From Ulota crispa (taxonomy: Eukaryota; Streptophyta; Bryopsida; Orthotrichales; Orthotrichaceae): a stretch of 64,000 nucleotides of DNA. The notes beneath the pieces were generated by a model. It was not told the origin of the DNA, did no database searches, and saw only the letters and a list, made by a program, of their open reading frames with translations. The position numbers and the translations under genes are program-made. The stretch lies in NCBI GenBank assembly GCA_963920765.1, contig OY987245.1, positions 5,472,727 to 5,536,726 of the forward strand. Reading direction: 5' to 3'. Positions 23,762 through 36,782 of the stretch are shown here, piece by piece; the first letter of the stretch is position 1; every line of letters starts with the position of its first letter.

Positions 23762-26700
23762 CTAAAACGTGTTATTTTTTACTAGAACAGGATGCTCAAT
23801 GTACAGTTGCATGTCCAAGCAACTGCTACGGAGTGACTTGATGGTTGTGATCATGTGGCTCTGGGTTGAACTCTCCAGCTTCTCATCAGCTGGTATCCAG
23901 AACTGGCCTTTGCTGCAGGCGGTGTCGGCACATGGCGACTTCATGAACGCCATCACCTCCCACGAACAATCTGCAGCAGCTCATCATAAATGCAGCGTGA
24001 GCTTCATAAACTTCCTTGCTGTTCTTTTTCAAGCACTAAATAGGGTTTATCAAACTTCCTTGGGCACATAATCTTCAATGCACGATAAATCAAAAAGACA
24101 TAATCCTCACACTAATGAAGACACAATTGAGGTTCAAAAACCCCAACAAGGACAAAACCTAAACTCACATACCTAAACTCATACCCAAAAAAGTAGAGAT
24201 ATCACCTCTTACAATCAAGCTAAGACACACAATGTTAGACAATCTAAGCTACACCAATTACATGTGTATTCAAGTGTTGCTTTTAGGCTCTTTAAAAACA
24301 GAATTTTAAACCTTCGTAGCTTTCGCATGCATCAGGCAAAGATTGCATTCTTTAGTGCATTGGAATCTTGTTTCACTTGCTAAGATGAATTCGAAAAGCG
24401 TATTAATGACAAGTGATATCAGTGGCAATGACTGTTGCGCTTCCCTTGTAGAGGCACATTATCACTTGGGGGCAAAGGAAGCTTTATCAAGGGAGGGTGT
24501 ACCTGGTGGCAAAGGCGACAGTGCCGAATCAGAAACGCAGAGTTTGAGGAGGAAGCCTCGCAGAGCAAACTCGAGGTGAGATGCGGGCAATCCTGCCCCT
24601 GTCACTTGCTTCAGGCATAGCTTGAAAATGGCCTTCTCCACTGGCACTTGGTTGCCATCCAGAAAGACCACTGCAATTTTCTCCACAACGCCCTAAAATT
24701 TGCATCCCCCACTAATATTTGATCAATATGGGGCTAATTTCACAGTTTTGAAATGACCGATTCGCTTGAACGTCTTGTGAAACGTGCAATTCAGGCACAG
24801 CCAAGAAAAGTTTACGTCACAATCAGTGAAGAACATTGCATACGATGATAAAAAATAAAAATAAAAGTTAAAGGAACAGAAAGTCTCAAGATATGAAAGG
24901 GAAACGGTTCTGCTTACTTGCTGGATCCAAGGCTGAAGATTAGTAGCGGCCGAATGTATGTACTCTCTCAAATCAGGGTGACGAGCCCACTGCACAGGAA
25001 CGCTAAAATGGCGCCGTCTCTCAAAGATTGCTGCACAGAGAAAGGAGAGACCACTACCATCACTAAATTGCCCCATGGAGCCTTAAGCATCTCTTAATTT
25101 AGACTTTAGAGGTTTAGCTGGTGTTGTACATTCCCTTGATCAATTCTGCAACACCTATCAATGACAATTTCAACCCTTCAAAAAAGAATGTTCTCCTGCA
25201 TTGGAAATCACTTTCATTCACCAGCAAGGACATCAAATTTTGAAAACTTGACCAGTCTAGTTCAAGGAACTACTGATGCTTAGGGTGGGTCCCTAGAGAA
25301 AAACGGAAATGAGTGGAATTAGTAAACCTACCAGGCGGATAAAGCTCGCGGATGCACAGCAGCTGATGAATACAAACCTCCAGAAACTCGCAAACTAGCT
25401 CAGCAAGATCTCCTGCAAAGCACAGCCGGAGTTTTCATGAGTCTGGCCTGGGAGAGCACAAACAAAACCATGGTTGACAGCTGAAGAGATCGTGCACACT
25501 TGTGTGCAATCCACCATCTCTGCATTTACCTTGAAGGGCCTCCATCCAGCCCACAACACAAACCCAATGTTGCTGTAACAGAACTGAGCGGAGAGTGAAA
25601 AAGCTTGATTTGCAGCTTGGCTCTCGTCTTGGAGAATCCGCAGAATTTCAAAGGTGATGAGAGAGAGGGGGGAGGAGAACAAGGGGAGGGGTAACTCGTC
25701 TTGGGGAATCCGCTGAATTTTAAACGTGAAAGGAGCTGGCACCTTAAAAGATCTGATTTGAACAACCAGGAAATGCCCCTTTTAGGACAAGAAGAAAGAT
25801 TCTTTTTAATGCATCAGTTGCATTCTTCAGCACCGACCTGCAAGCATGCAAACACCATTTCAGTGCATGATTGGATTTCACATTGAAGCTCTATGTACAG
25901 TACTTGAAGGGTTGATTATTGAACAATGGAAAGCATAACATCGTAATTTCATAAAGAGGTGCTAGTACAAGGGAGCTAACCGGGTGAGGTCGAGAAGGAG
26001 CGGCACCACCAGTTGCATGCTCAAGCTGCTGTACCCGTTTCTCCAATTGCGAGTAATACGCCTCTACCTACACACCAAAGCATCAACAACATAGAAATTT
26101 GAGAAAGTGATTCAGTTTACATGCTCAGAACCCTAAAATCTTGTCCTGTTGCCAGGAATGGCAGTTTCACCAATTGGTAGACCTGTTCCTCTCATATCAG
26201 CTCGTCATCATACATTCAAGTACTGTATAATAAATGCTCCAAAGCTCCAATAAGACCACACGTTTCAGGAATGATAATAACACATGTCTTTACCAAAGAA
26301 CTCGAGTTGATTTCAATGAAATCTTGAACACTTATAAGTTCGGAGTACGGCATCCGAATCGTGCATTCTTAGGCGCAGTGGAATCCTCTTCAATCTGCTA
26401 ACAGGAATATGTAAAAATTTGACATTATACTCATAGAAACTAAGCTCAGCGCTTACGTAATTGCTAAGGTGCGGTTTTGACCTTTAAACCCCAAAACTAC
26501 ATTTTCCTGAATACATCGTCATTCTTAACCTATTTATAGAGTTGGTTGGTACGAGCAAGCTGAGTGTAAGCATGAATTGGTTAAAAATCTATGATCACCG
26601 ATCTTGAATAGAAATGAAACAAAAAATTTGATCTGAACAAATTTAGCTCTCGTAACCATCTATCTATACTACTAAAATGAAAGGATTTTGACTACGCGCC

Positions 26701-27576
26701 CTTTTCCAGAAGGAGGCCTTAGATATAGAACACCAACTGCCCTCCAATCATGTCTTTTCCAAAAAAATTCTAAAACTTTTTGGTAGAAGTTGAAACAAAA
26801 AAAATGTCCCAAATATAAAACACCAAATACCTTCCAACCATGTGCTAGAAAATCAACAAAACGCCACACAATCTCCTAACAAAGTATTAAAGAATAACAT
26901 TGTGATGAAGGCAATTACTAGTTTCGGTTCCAAAAAGGAACAGAAATGACAACGCATCAATATTAGATTCTAAACCAATTGTGAGATGTTGATTTTTTGT
27001 AAAGTACATTACGATTAGATTCTAGATCAATTATGTTCTATCAATCTGTGAGGCGTAAAGTGTGTGCCTGTATACTAGTAGCTCAATAAATCTATTCAAA
27101 AATCACACTCCTACATATTGATTGAACTGATTATAGGGACACAACCAACATCCTTTATCTTGTCTGTTCAAATTTGCGAAATTAATTTAAACAATGTCAA
27201 ACATAAAAAGAATGCAAAGAAAATAGAGCATTGTGTTTAATCGACTCTACGAATTTATTTATTTTTCCGAAGCAAGAATCCCAGGAAACCCTAACCTAAT
27301 CTCAACTTGTAGTTGCCATGAAATCCACCTACGGGGCATCCAATACTTGAAAACTGGCGCCAGCAGTAAAACCCTAGAATAAGAATTACGCATCCAATTT
27401 AAAAACTAGGGAGGCGAGTTGCAATATTCTGAATTAGCTTCGTTTCCAAATCGACAAACAACTTCACAATCTGCATTCCCTCATTGCTTCACCAATGAAC
27501 CCTATTCAGCCAATTGACGCACCTCGTCTGCGAGAATGTGATGGCTGCCCCACACATCTCTCTGTAACTGGAACAT
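23762..27576 (-). CDS. REV7: REV7/MAD2L2 HORMA-domain protein, DNA polymerase zeta accessory subunit
   Basis: Exons on the minus strand: 25530-25572, 25332-25412, 24918-25030, 24503-24692 and 23762-23970, with consistent phases and stop TAG at 23762-23764. Starting at the ATG at 25545 the protein is 202 residues, close to the usual 211-215. Motifs follow REV7 in order: LVCEFLEVCIHQLLCIRE, PPAIFERRRHFSVPVQWA with RHPDLREYI, VEKIAVVFLDGNQVPVEKAI, FALRGFLLKLCVSD and finally FWIPADEKL with CLDMQLYIEHP. REV7 bridges REV1 and REV3 in translesion DNA synthesis in the nucleus through its HORMA safety-belt. Two further exons (27523-27576, starting ATG; 25981-26067) join in phase 0 without stops and would add 56 residues, including a short coiled-coil segment YYSQLEKRVQQLE. 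Whether these are a true N-terminal extension or an untranslated or separate transcript is unresolved. Confidence 0.88.
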
Positions 27577-27634
27577 GGCAATGCCGGAAGCCACTGCAAA
27601 TCCCGTGAAGAAGGAGGTGGCACGCACTCGAAAC

Positions 27635-27645
27635 ATTATTTATAG
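27635..27645 (-). promoter_or_regulatory. TATA-like box for the REV7 locus
   Basis: The minus strand reads CTATAAATAAT about 60 bp upstream of the ATG of the first candidate exon (27576). The position fits a promoter with a very short leader. Confidence 0.45.
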
Positions 27646-27974
27646 CTTCCCTCCCCCAGCTCAAACCCTACTCTGTCCCCTTCGAACTCCAGATGAGCTT
27701 CCCTTTCGGCGTATTCCGCATCACCCGAGTGCAAGCACAGCAGCAAGTGTGTGATCAAGTCGAGAGGAGGCTACCAGTAAGTTAGCGCCTCAACGAAGTC
27801 CAGCAACGATTTATTGAGAGGACGATTCAAAGGTGCGAAGGCCGCGAGGCCCCGTCCTCCGGCACGCGAGAGAGCGAGAGAGACGGAGACAGTGACCCAT
27901 GACCGTGCATTTCTGGATCTCACGGATCTCACGGTTCTGAGCAGCCCTGTTAATTTCATTTTTTTGTTTTTACC

Positions 27975-28223
27975 TTAACCCCTGAGCGCCCAGCCCATAT
28001 TCATCAAAATCTAAACCCACTCACACTCAATCCAACCAAATTGTCATCACAAACAAGATTTACGAAATATAGCCATATTGAATGGTAGGTGAGACAAGCT
28101 CCAAAGTATAAGGAAAAGGACAAATAGTTTGACTATACCAATAGAAAGATTACAACAAGTCAAATAAGAACTTTTTCATTTTTGAGCACCCCATTTTGAG
28201 GTCTTGGAGCGTTCAGGGGTTAA
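27975..28223 (-). mobile_element. TTAA element B3
   Basis: A 249-bp copy of the B family with ends TTAACCCCTGAGCGCCC and GGAGCGTTCAGGGGTTAA, inverted relative to B1. It lies about 330 bp upstream of the REV7 TATA-like box and abuts the Tourist-like element at 28229. Confidence 0.75.
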
Positions 28224-28228
28224 GGTAA

Positions 28229-28859
28229 AAGCCGCTTCACACTATGACCAGCCAAGTCGAGAGGCCGTGGGATTGAGTGGCCAAACTTTGGTGAGAGGCC
28301 AACAAAATGGGCTGAAAATAGGTGTTGAATTATTGTTTTTGACACCTTTGGTCGCCCTTAGTGTGAAGCCTCCAAAGGCCAAATCCAAAGGCCAAACTCT
28401 AGGCAATGAGCTTCCACAGACTCTCAACTTGAATGGCCATAGTGTAAAACCTTCAAAGGCCAAGCCCAAAGTCCAAAGTCATAAATTTCATGACCTCTCA
28501 ACTTGAATGGCCATAGTGTGAAGCCTCCAAAGGCCAAGCCCAAAGTCCAAACCATAGCATTTATTAAACCTTCCAAATTGAATGGCCAAGATCTTGTAAA
28601 CTTTTGATTATTTTATGAAAACAACGTGACGGCCTCTCAACCATAGTTTGGGTCTCCATTTTTGCTTGACCCAAACTACTGCCGAGAGGTCGTCAACCTT
28701 GGATGATAAACTGCTGCCATGTAGACATTTGGAGGATGACGGCCTTTGGAGTTTGGCCTCTAGTATGAAGGGTTGAGTGATCGGATTCTTGGTTTCTTGC
28801 AATCTAATTGGTGCAGACCAATGGCCTCTTGACCTTCGGCCATAGTGTGAAGCCGCTCT
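28229..28859. mobile_element. Tourist-like MITE (631 bp) with internal subrepeats
   Basis: Inverted ends AAGCCGCTTCACACTATG and CATAGTGTGAAGCCGCTC are flanked by TAA on both sides (28226-28228, 28860-28862), as in PIF/Harbinger elements. The interior contains three to four repeats of a motif AATGGCCATAGTGTGAAGCC, followed by CAAAGGCCAA, which itself echoes the terminal repeat. No transposase is encoded. Confidence 0.75.
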
Positions 28860-29157
28860 AAGGGTTGTGTCCCCATGGGGTCACGTGACTGTGGCAGGGG
28901 CTAATCAATAAAAAAACAAATGGTTGTGGGTGACTGAGTGATGGTTATGGTTGATGAAGTGATGGTTGTGGGTGACTAGCATGACTATTTTGAGTACCCA
29001 TCTCACTATTTAAGAACCAACAAGCCTTGTTTTTAGCATCTCTTACACATGGTTCCTACAATTTCAGTGATTTTGGACTTTGAAAAATCTTTGTGAACAA
29101 ATGCTTGCAATTGGAACCTTGAAATTGATGCCAATATTTTTGGTTTCCACTTCCTAA

Positions 29158-29288
29158 CTTACAATATTTTTTCAAAGTTAGTCAATTGTCTTACAATATT
29201 TTTTTCAAGTTAGTCAATTGTCTTACAATATTTTTTTCAAAGTTAGTCAATTGTCTTACAATTTTTTTTTCAAAGTTAGTCAATTGTT
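29158..29288. repeat. 33-bp tandem repeat, about four copies
   Basis: The unit is centred on GTTAGTCAATTGTCTTACAA followed by an A/T tract. Copies differ mainly in the length of the T run. Confidence 0.85.
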
Positions 29289-29311
29289 TTACCTACTCCA
29301 AAACCCTTATT

Positions 29312-29336
29312 TCCATGCTTATGGGTGCACCTACCT
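29312..29336 (+). mobile_element. Right-end fragment of a D-family MITE
   Basis: GCTTATGGGTGCACCTACCT followed by TA matches the right terminus of D2 (52690). No matching left end was found nearby. Repeats at 28918-28975 (GGTTGTGGGTGAC) resemble the D3 subterminal region. Confidence 0.45.
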
Positions 29337-29339
29337 TAC

Positions 29340-32300
29340 TTGCCAAAAACGTAGGTTGTAGGTTGAATTTTTTGCAACCCACCTTGAATTTTAGTAGTGG
29401 GCAGGTTGCTATACTTTTGCATTTAGTTTAGTATTTTATTTACAAATTTATTCTTGCCTAAAAACTTTTAGCTACATGCATGGCAATTTATTAGGTCATA
29501 AATGGCAACTTTTAAGTTTAGTTCATATATTCTTCAATTATGTGAATTGGTGCCGTTTAACATCAATCTTCAATAGTTTTTTCATTTTGTTAGTTATAAT
29601 GCTAAACTGGAACATTTGCAAAGTGTACACTAACAATTTTGTCAAGAAGCCACAAAAAAACAATTTAGTACATTTGTACAAGCGCCAAACCGTGCCATGA
29701 CACAATAACTACAAGTAGTTGTTTAAGGGATGACAGGTGAATAAAAAGCGCATTTACACTTCACATTATAGCTAGGTGGGGGGAAATCAAATATGATTGA
29801 TGGCTACTCAAGTTGTCTTAATTTGAGGCCCCATTAATGACAAGGCAGCATGTCAAATCACACCTCACCTCAAAAGCAATTTTGCATCTTGAGACTTTGG
29901 CTACTTTTTAAATTTTCCTCTTTGTTTTTACAATACAATTTTAGCTCAACCAAATTTGAGAAAGAAATTTTGCGAAATTTAGCCAGATTTATTACCGCTG
30001 GTTCTAAGGCTCTTGTGGAGTTTTTTTTAGCAAGTTGTAAGTTGGAAGCGCCCATATCCGATAACTTTAGCGATTTTGCAGAAAACTACAAAGAGTTTGA
30101 AGGAAAATATGTATTTTTCTCATGTGAGAAGATAAGAAATATTGGGATTGTAAATTTTTCATAATTTTATTTGCAATAATTCTAGAGTCTGGTTTGGAGT
30201 TTTTCCAAAACTACGTTAATTAGTGTAAAATGGTTTAGGGTAATTTGCGTACTGCAAACCATTTGCCACTATTTGTTTTACTCTTTCTTTTGGTATCTCT
30301 TCGTTACAAGTAACTCAAAGATTAACATAACTTCTGAAAATTTATTTTTGTTGTCAATTTAGGGGCTCATATCTAGCGGCCATCTAGGCATGAAGACTCA
30401 TACTCGCTAGCTAGCTACATCCCAAAGCATACGGTCAACTTCCATATCTTGGGTGGATTGCATATTTTTAATGACTTTTTTGCTATCTAGATTGAAAGAC
30501 TTGGTGAATTTTCCCATCCGCCTCAAACGGAATTGACTTGGATCTACAGATAATAAATTGTAAAAAGTCATCCTTTCGCCTTCATCAAAGTGAGTTTAGA
30601 TTATGTAAAAGAAAGAAATAGGCAAAAAAAAGGAACATACTTTGCAAGCCCAACAAAGGGGAAAGACTCCATGTTCGCAAAATTCACTTAGAAAATGGCA
30701 TGAAAATGGGTTGTCTACGACGTCAGGCAAGATTTTCTTGCCATCTTGTCTTTAGCTTGGGGGATAGAGCTCAATGTTGGCCCAAAGGCTCAAACTCCTA
30801 TAAAAAGCTATTCAATTATTGTATTAAAAAAAAAGGTACCAAGCTTGTCTTCAATATGTTCTTGATAACCATGTGTACATTACATGGTGTGATTAAAAAA
30901 TTTGTAAATAAATTGGCGACATTTTCTTCATTAACTTTTTTTCTATTAAATTTTTGTTTATCAAGGAAGTGCTAAATATTTAAATGTTTGACTAGCAAAT
31001 TTTACAATTTCATTTGTGATGTGAAAAAAAATACAATTTCTTTTTTATGAATATATGTAAAAAATTTACAATGTTGTAAGTACAGTGAACAAAGTTTACG
31101 AATGAAGTTATGTGACATATTTTTGATAAAAATATTGTGGCATTTTTCATTAACAATAACGAGACTGCATTAAATGTTTTGTAGTTTCATAATTTCCAAT
31201 TTTTTGAATTGATACGATGAAAACTTCAATGATGAAGACGGCAAAAATAATCTTGTGTAACATTTATACAACTAAAAAGCAAGAAGATATTTGTTTAAGT
31301 ATCAACGCACAAAAGTTGTAGTTTGATTCTGCAACAAATAATGTATGTTTATTTAGCCTATTCAACATGGTTTATTTAGTCAATAATATTATTGAAGTTT
31401 ACATTATTTTTTTGACATTATACAATAAAATAAAATTAAAAAAAAAAAAAACTTGCTTGGTTTTAAAAAAATCGTTAGTAAACTTTGAAGAATTTGTTGC
31501 GTCCGTGAAAATGTTGATAATATTTTCAAATTTTTTGTTCACTTTGATATTTAGAAATTTTTTTCAATAGATCAAATACAAAATTCAAAAAAAATTAACA
31601 TTACTAAAAGTAAATCATGAAGCATAGAATTTGAAGCAAGATAAATTTTGGGTTTTTTTAATATAAGTCATATTGTTTTGGGATTTTTATTAAATTTTTT
31701 TATGTAAAGCAAATAATAAAGAAACTACTTTTGATCAAAATCACTTGTAAATTCCATTTTTTATGATTTTCAAATAATAATACAATTATTAGTTTTAGGA
31801 ATTTGAACTTGATTTTATTTAAATTGTTTTAATTTTAATTGTAAAATTTCTAATTATTTAAATAATTTTTAAAATCTTAGTCTTATGCAATTTGAAGATT
31901 GGGTCTTGTGACGTTTTATTAAATATTGTCCCATTAGATCAAATTAGATTTGCATTAATACTTTTTTTAGAAAACGCAATAATAAAATTTCAAGATAGAG
32001 TGATCAAAATTGTTAAAGTATGAATAAATAGTAATAAATGTTAAAAAGTATATAAAAATAGTAAAATAGTGGATAGTTAAAAATATAAATTCATAAATTT
32101 AATAACATTTGATGAATCATAAAATTTTAGATTTTCACTAATTTCAACATTTATAAGAATTGAATAAAGATAAATTTGAAATCACATTTTCTTGTTAAAC
32201 TTATAAATAACTTCAAATGCAAATTTGAAAAAAAAAAAAAAAATTAGGTACAAAAATTGAATGTAATTTATTTGAACAAATCACATTGTTTGAATATTTT

Positions 32301-35300
32301 GTGAGTTCATATTTGCTTCATGTACATAAATAAATGTCACAAAAAGTCTAAACTAGTTTTTGACATGAATTTTGTACAATAAAATACAACAATTTAAATT
32401 TTCAATGAAATAAATAAATGTTTTATTAAAAAAAATACAGAAATTTGTGAAATTTTATCTAATTTGCACATTATTTCAAAAATTTTGCAATTGTTGAAAT
32501 AATCGAACACAATTTATACAGAGCTGTTGTTGACTGTCTTTGAGCAAAAAGCGGCTTTTCATGCTCGTATTTGAGGGATAAGTGGCAACACTTTCACAAC
32601 AATTAGATAAAAAATGTTGGAATGACTAACGGGAAATTGAAATCAAAATTTGTGTTTCATTGGATTGACTACTGAAAATATCATAAGTTCAGTATTTGAA
32701 CAACATTCTTAGCATTGAGAAGATAATGTCAGTGGTTGAAGCATTTTCAAAATTTTTAAGTATGATTTGCTAATCACATGTATATTATAGATATGTAGTC
32801 AAGTTTATAAAAAAATCTATAATGAGATTAATAAAAACTCAAAATAAAAATTGCATTTCTCTAAAAATAAAAATAAAAATTACAGCATAATGGACATAAA
32901 GTGAAGTAAGTGTTTTGATGCAAGAAGACAAGGAATACGACAAGAAGTGAACAAAAATCCAAGTAAATAGGATTGCTTTTAAATTAAATAAAGTTCATGT
33001 GCATTAATCAAATGATAAACATAAGAATATATTGTTGAAGTAGATTTTCAAAGAATTTCTTAAGCATTCTAATTAGAGCGTGGCTTAAAACATTGAAATA
33101 ATAAGTAAATTTAGATTAGTGTAGAATTTCAAATCCATCTTCAATTTTTATGTTTTGATAATCATCAATGCTATTAATGAGTTGTGACCATTCCTAGATC
33201 AAATAAAGTGAAATCAATTATACTTTTTGATATATGAAAGATTTATGAAATTTTGATAACACTAATTTCACAGTTGTAATTGATTTATAGTCATCTTTAT
33301 AAGTAGAATACGAATACAATGTGAAGCTTGTGAAATTTTTTTAAACATTAATTCTTAGATTTAGATTTTTTGAACTCGTCATTACTACTAAGAATTTTTG
33401 TATGTCTAACATAATAAAATCATTTAGTATCAAATCATTTAACGTCAAACTGTTTAGAATCAAATCAATTTAAAGTCAAATTCTTTAAGTATCTGGGTTT
33501 AAAATTATTAATTAATATAAAGTAAAGAACATTAACTGAGAGTTGTAATTGGAGACTCATTTTATGGTGAAGTGTTGATAAAATTTAGACATTCTTCAGA
33601 ATTGAAGTCGTAATAAATAATTTATCTTCTGTATGAATGAAAATACAAATCTTAAACAACAAAACTATAAGTGGCAATATGTCAATTCCATTGATAACCT
33701 CTAGTCACTCAACTACACATTCAACATATGGGCTCTAGGTCATACAGATGGTGACGCGTTAGCGACGGTAACGGACAACTTCCACATATCCAACGGATTT
33801 TTCATATGGGATCTCATAAATTTTTTGTTAATTTTGAGACATGCGACGGAGTGGTGCAGGTGATTTGAAGGGGAAAGACAGATTTTCATAGTATCATGCA
33901 GTGATACACAACACTTTCACTTAGATTGGTACGTCGTTACAAATCAATGATGTCCTTGGCATGAAAGTGAAAAAATTGACCATAAAGCATTATAATGAAA
34001 GAGAAGTTGATAAAAATGAATATATTCACGCCCTATAAGCAACTTTGCATCTTTATGAGCATAAAGTTTTAAAGAAATGACGCGCTGTTAGGTATGATGT
34101 ACTTAAAATGTTTATTTTTCCAATGGTTATATGTTACTTGAATTTGGAAGTTTGTTTATTCATTACACTCATTTTTTTAGTTCAAATTTGATTGGTTATT
34201 TCTATTTTTTTGAAGTTTCATATTTTTGTCATGTTTATTTTCATAATATTTTGACATCGATGATTTGGAATAACATTTTCATCAAAAATTCTTACAAACA
34301 TAATTTGAATTTTTCATATGCACACAAGAATCATGATCTTTACAATTATGCATGGCGAATACATAATTACAATTTTTTTAATGAAGGTTTGATGCACGCC
34401 TATATTTAAGGTCATACAACAAAAATTAATGTGTTATCTTGCTACTGTTGTTTCGATCTCATCAAAATCACCAAGTGTAAATTCACAAATGTCATGTATT
34501 ACTTACATATTTTCATCCAAGTAATGAAAATGCAAATAAAATGCATCCATAATATTGACAAATGTGTTATTACACTTTATTCTAAATTTCAATTCCAAGG
34601 CGCCAATACATCAATTAATATTGAGGCACTAGTTGTATTTGACATGTAGGTTTGCCGACACGTCATAAAATGTAACTTTCATATACAAATTTGCTTTAAA
34701 AACTTCATAATTACGCTTGACATGTGGTAAAACACAATGTTTGCAGACAAATTTGCATCCATACTCTCTAAATTCCACTACTGCACAATGGCATCAATTA
34801 CCTTCTTTAGCGCCAATAGATTTTCAATAAAATTTTCAAAAATCATCTTTATAGTCTATTTCTTTTTAAATTTTGATAAAATCTGCAGATTGGTTCCATA
34901 TACGTGCACCACCAACTTTAATTGATATATTGTTTTTAGCTTAAATAATTGAGTCAAATTGCAAACTCTCTCATGCAGACTGCTAACTGCAGCTATATAT
35001 TCACGACCTTAAAATCATTGCCCTCCAAAATATGGTCACTAGCATTTTTGACAGCCGCCAAAACAAAAAAAACATTGAAAAATTGATGGCGCAGCTGTCA
35101 AGTTTTCTGGGTCAGCTTTTAAAAAGAAACTTGAAGTTTTTTGTATGTTTTTAAAATGCCTTGAAGTAAGAACGTACTGTCTAAAACCATTTGCACTAAT
35201 TACATGAGTAAACATAACAATGCCATACTTTAAAAATTTTGCATACCAAATTTTATTTAAAAAAATGCAATTATGAATAATTCAACTAAAACTGTAATAA

Positions 35301-35845
35301 AAGCATTAAACATCTGACAAAACATTTCATTTGCTATATGAGAATTAATATTGTTGAATTCATTTAACATTTGCAAATTAAAAATACAACTTCAACTTTT
35401 AATGATTTATACTCTAATAAATAAAATATTTTCAAAAAAATGTTCTCATAATGTTCAATGCAATGAATTAATTAAAAAAACATGTTAGTAAAATAAAAGA
35501 TTATAATGTACAAAATAATTGTATTTCTTTTTTTTTGTTAATTGAGACAAACTTGTGATGATTTAAGTTGTTAATAACATTAAAAAATATATGATTAAAA
35601 ATTTTAGGAAAATTTGCACATTTTATGTTTCTAAAATCAAAACAAAATATGAATAAAAATTTGATAATGTGATTTTTTTTATGCTTGCGCAAATTATAAT
35701 GAATAAAAAAAAATTTTAAAAAAAAGATAGAAAAACATAAAATCAAAAATTCAGAATGATTATTTATTCCTTTTGATTTGATTGTGTATTCTCAAGAACT
35801 TCTTCTAATTTAAATATATATTTATCATTGTTTTCTTCATCACCA
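29340..35845. other. AT-rich desert, no gene recognised
   Basis: Base composition becomes strongly AT-rich from about 31 kb. A segment at about 30040-30190 is a diverged relative of the left part of the element at 62088. Paired weak similarity also exists between 30425-30560 and 33755-33880 (ACTTCCA...GGATT blocks). No RNA gene or protein family was recognised. Confidence 0.4.
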
Positions 35846-36782
35846 TTAACTCCTAAAAGTTCAAGCCCTTTTTCTTTGAAAATCCCTAAAAAACTACCAC
35901 TTCTAGGAGGTATAGTAAAAAGGAATTTTGTATTCTATTTTTAGGAAATCCAACCATAGGATGTTGCCTCAGACTAGAAGAGGTACTTGTGAAGGAAAAA
36001 TTAGCTCATTCCACATGGAGAGGAGTGAGATATTTACATCTAAAATTTAAAAAAAAAAAAAGTTCATGCTGCCCAAAAATTTCAGAAGCCTGTGACCACT
36101 CTTATAACAAAAAAGTTGCTTTACTCAAAGTTGCGCTTTATTTTTTCCATGTAAGAGATCAAGTTAGGTATGTGTAGGAGAATTTTTAAATCAATTGGAA
36201 CTATACAACACATGGGAAAAAATAGTAAGTATAAAGAGGTAGAGAAGGAGTCAAAATACTAAATTGTTAAGAATTTAATTATCAAAATGAAAAATGCCAA
36301 TCTCAATGGTCATAATGTTGCAATTAACAATCTAGCTCCTTTGGTTTAATTTTTTTTCCAAAATATTGAAAGTTGAATAAAACAAAAGACTTCAAAGTTT
36401 ATTTTAGAGTAGAGGATCCGTAATTACCCGCAAACTAAAACTTCTCATAACTTTCATCTCTTTGATTGAAATTGAATGATTCAAAGCTTTTCACGTATAA
36501 AAAATATAAAGAACCAATTTTAAGTTTTTGTTTTTTAAAAAAGAAAAATTTAAAGAAGTTTTTGGGCTGCTTGGATGGGCAGTCCTCTCCAAATTTTCAT
36601 AAATTCGTGCATAACTTCTTCATCAAATGTTGGGATTAAGAAAAAATTAGATGCCTAAGTAGACCTTTGCATTTCCCACCTTCACTAAAAGTTTTAGAAA
36701 ATCAGGCAAAGTAGTTTAGCCATAGGTACATGCCCAAAGTCTAGCATGTCCCCTAAAGGGGGAATGGTCCTTTAGGGGTTAA
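35846..36782 (+). mobile_element. TTAA element A3
   Basis: A 937-bp copy of the A family, ends TTAACTCCTAAAAG and GGTCCTTTAGGGGTTAA, in the same orientation as A1. The core blocks CAAAGTTTATTTTAGAGTAG and TATACAACACATGGGAAAAA are conserved although the surroundings are an AT-rich desert. Confidence 0.75.
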
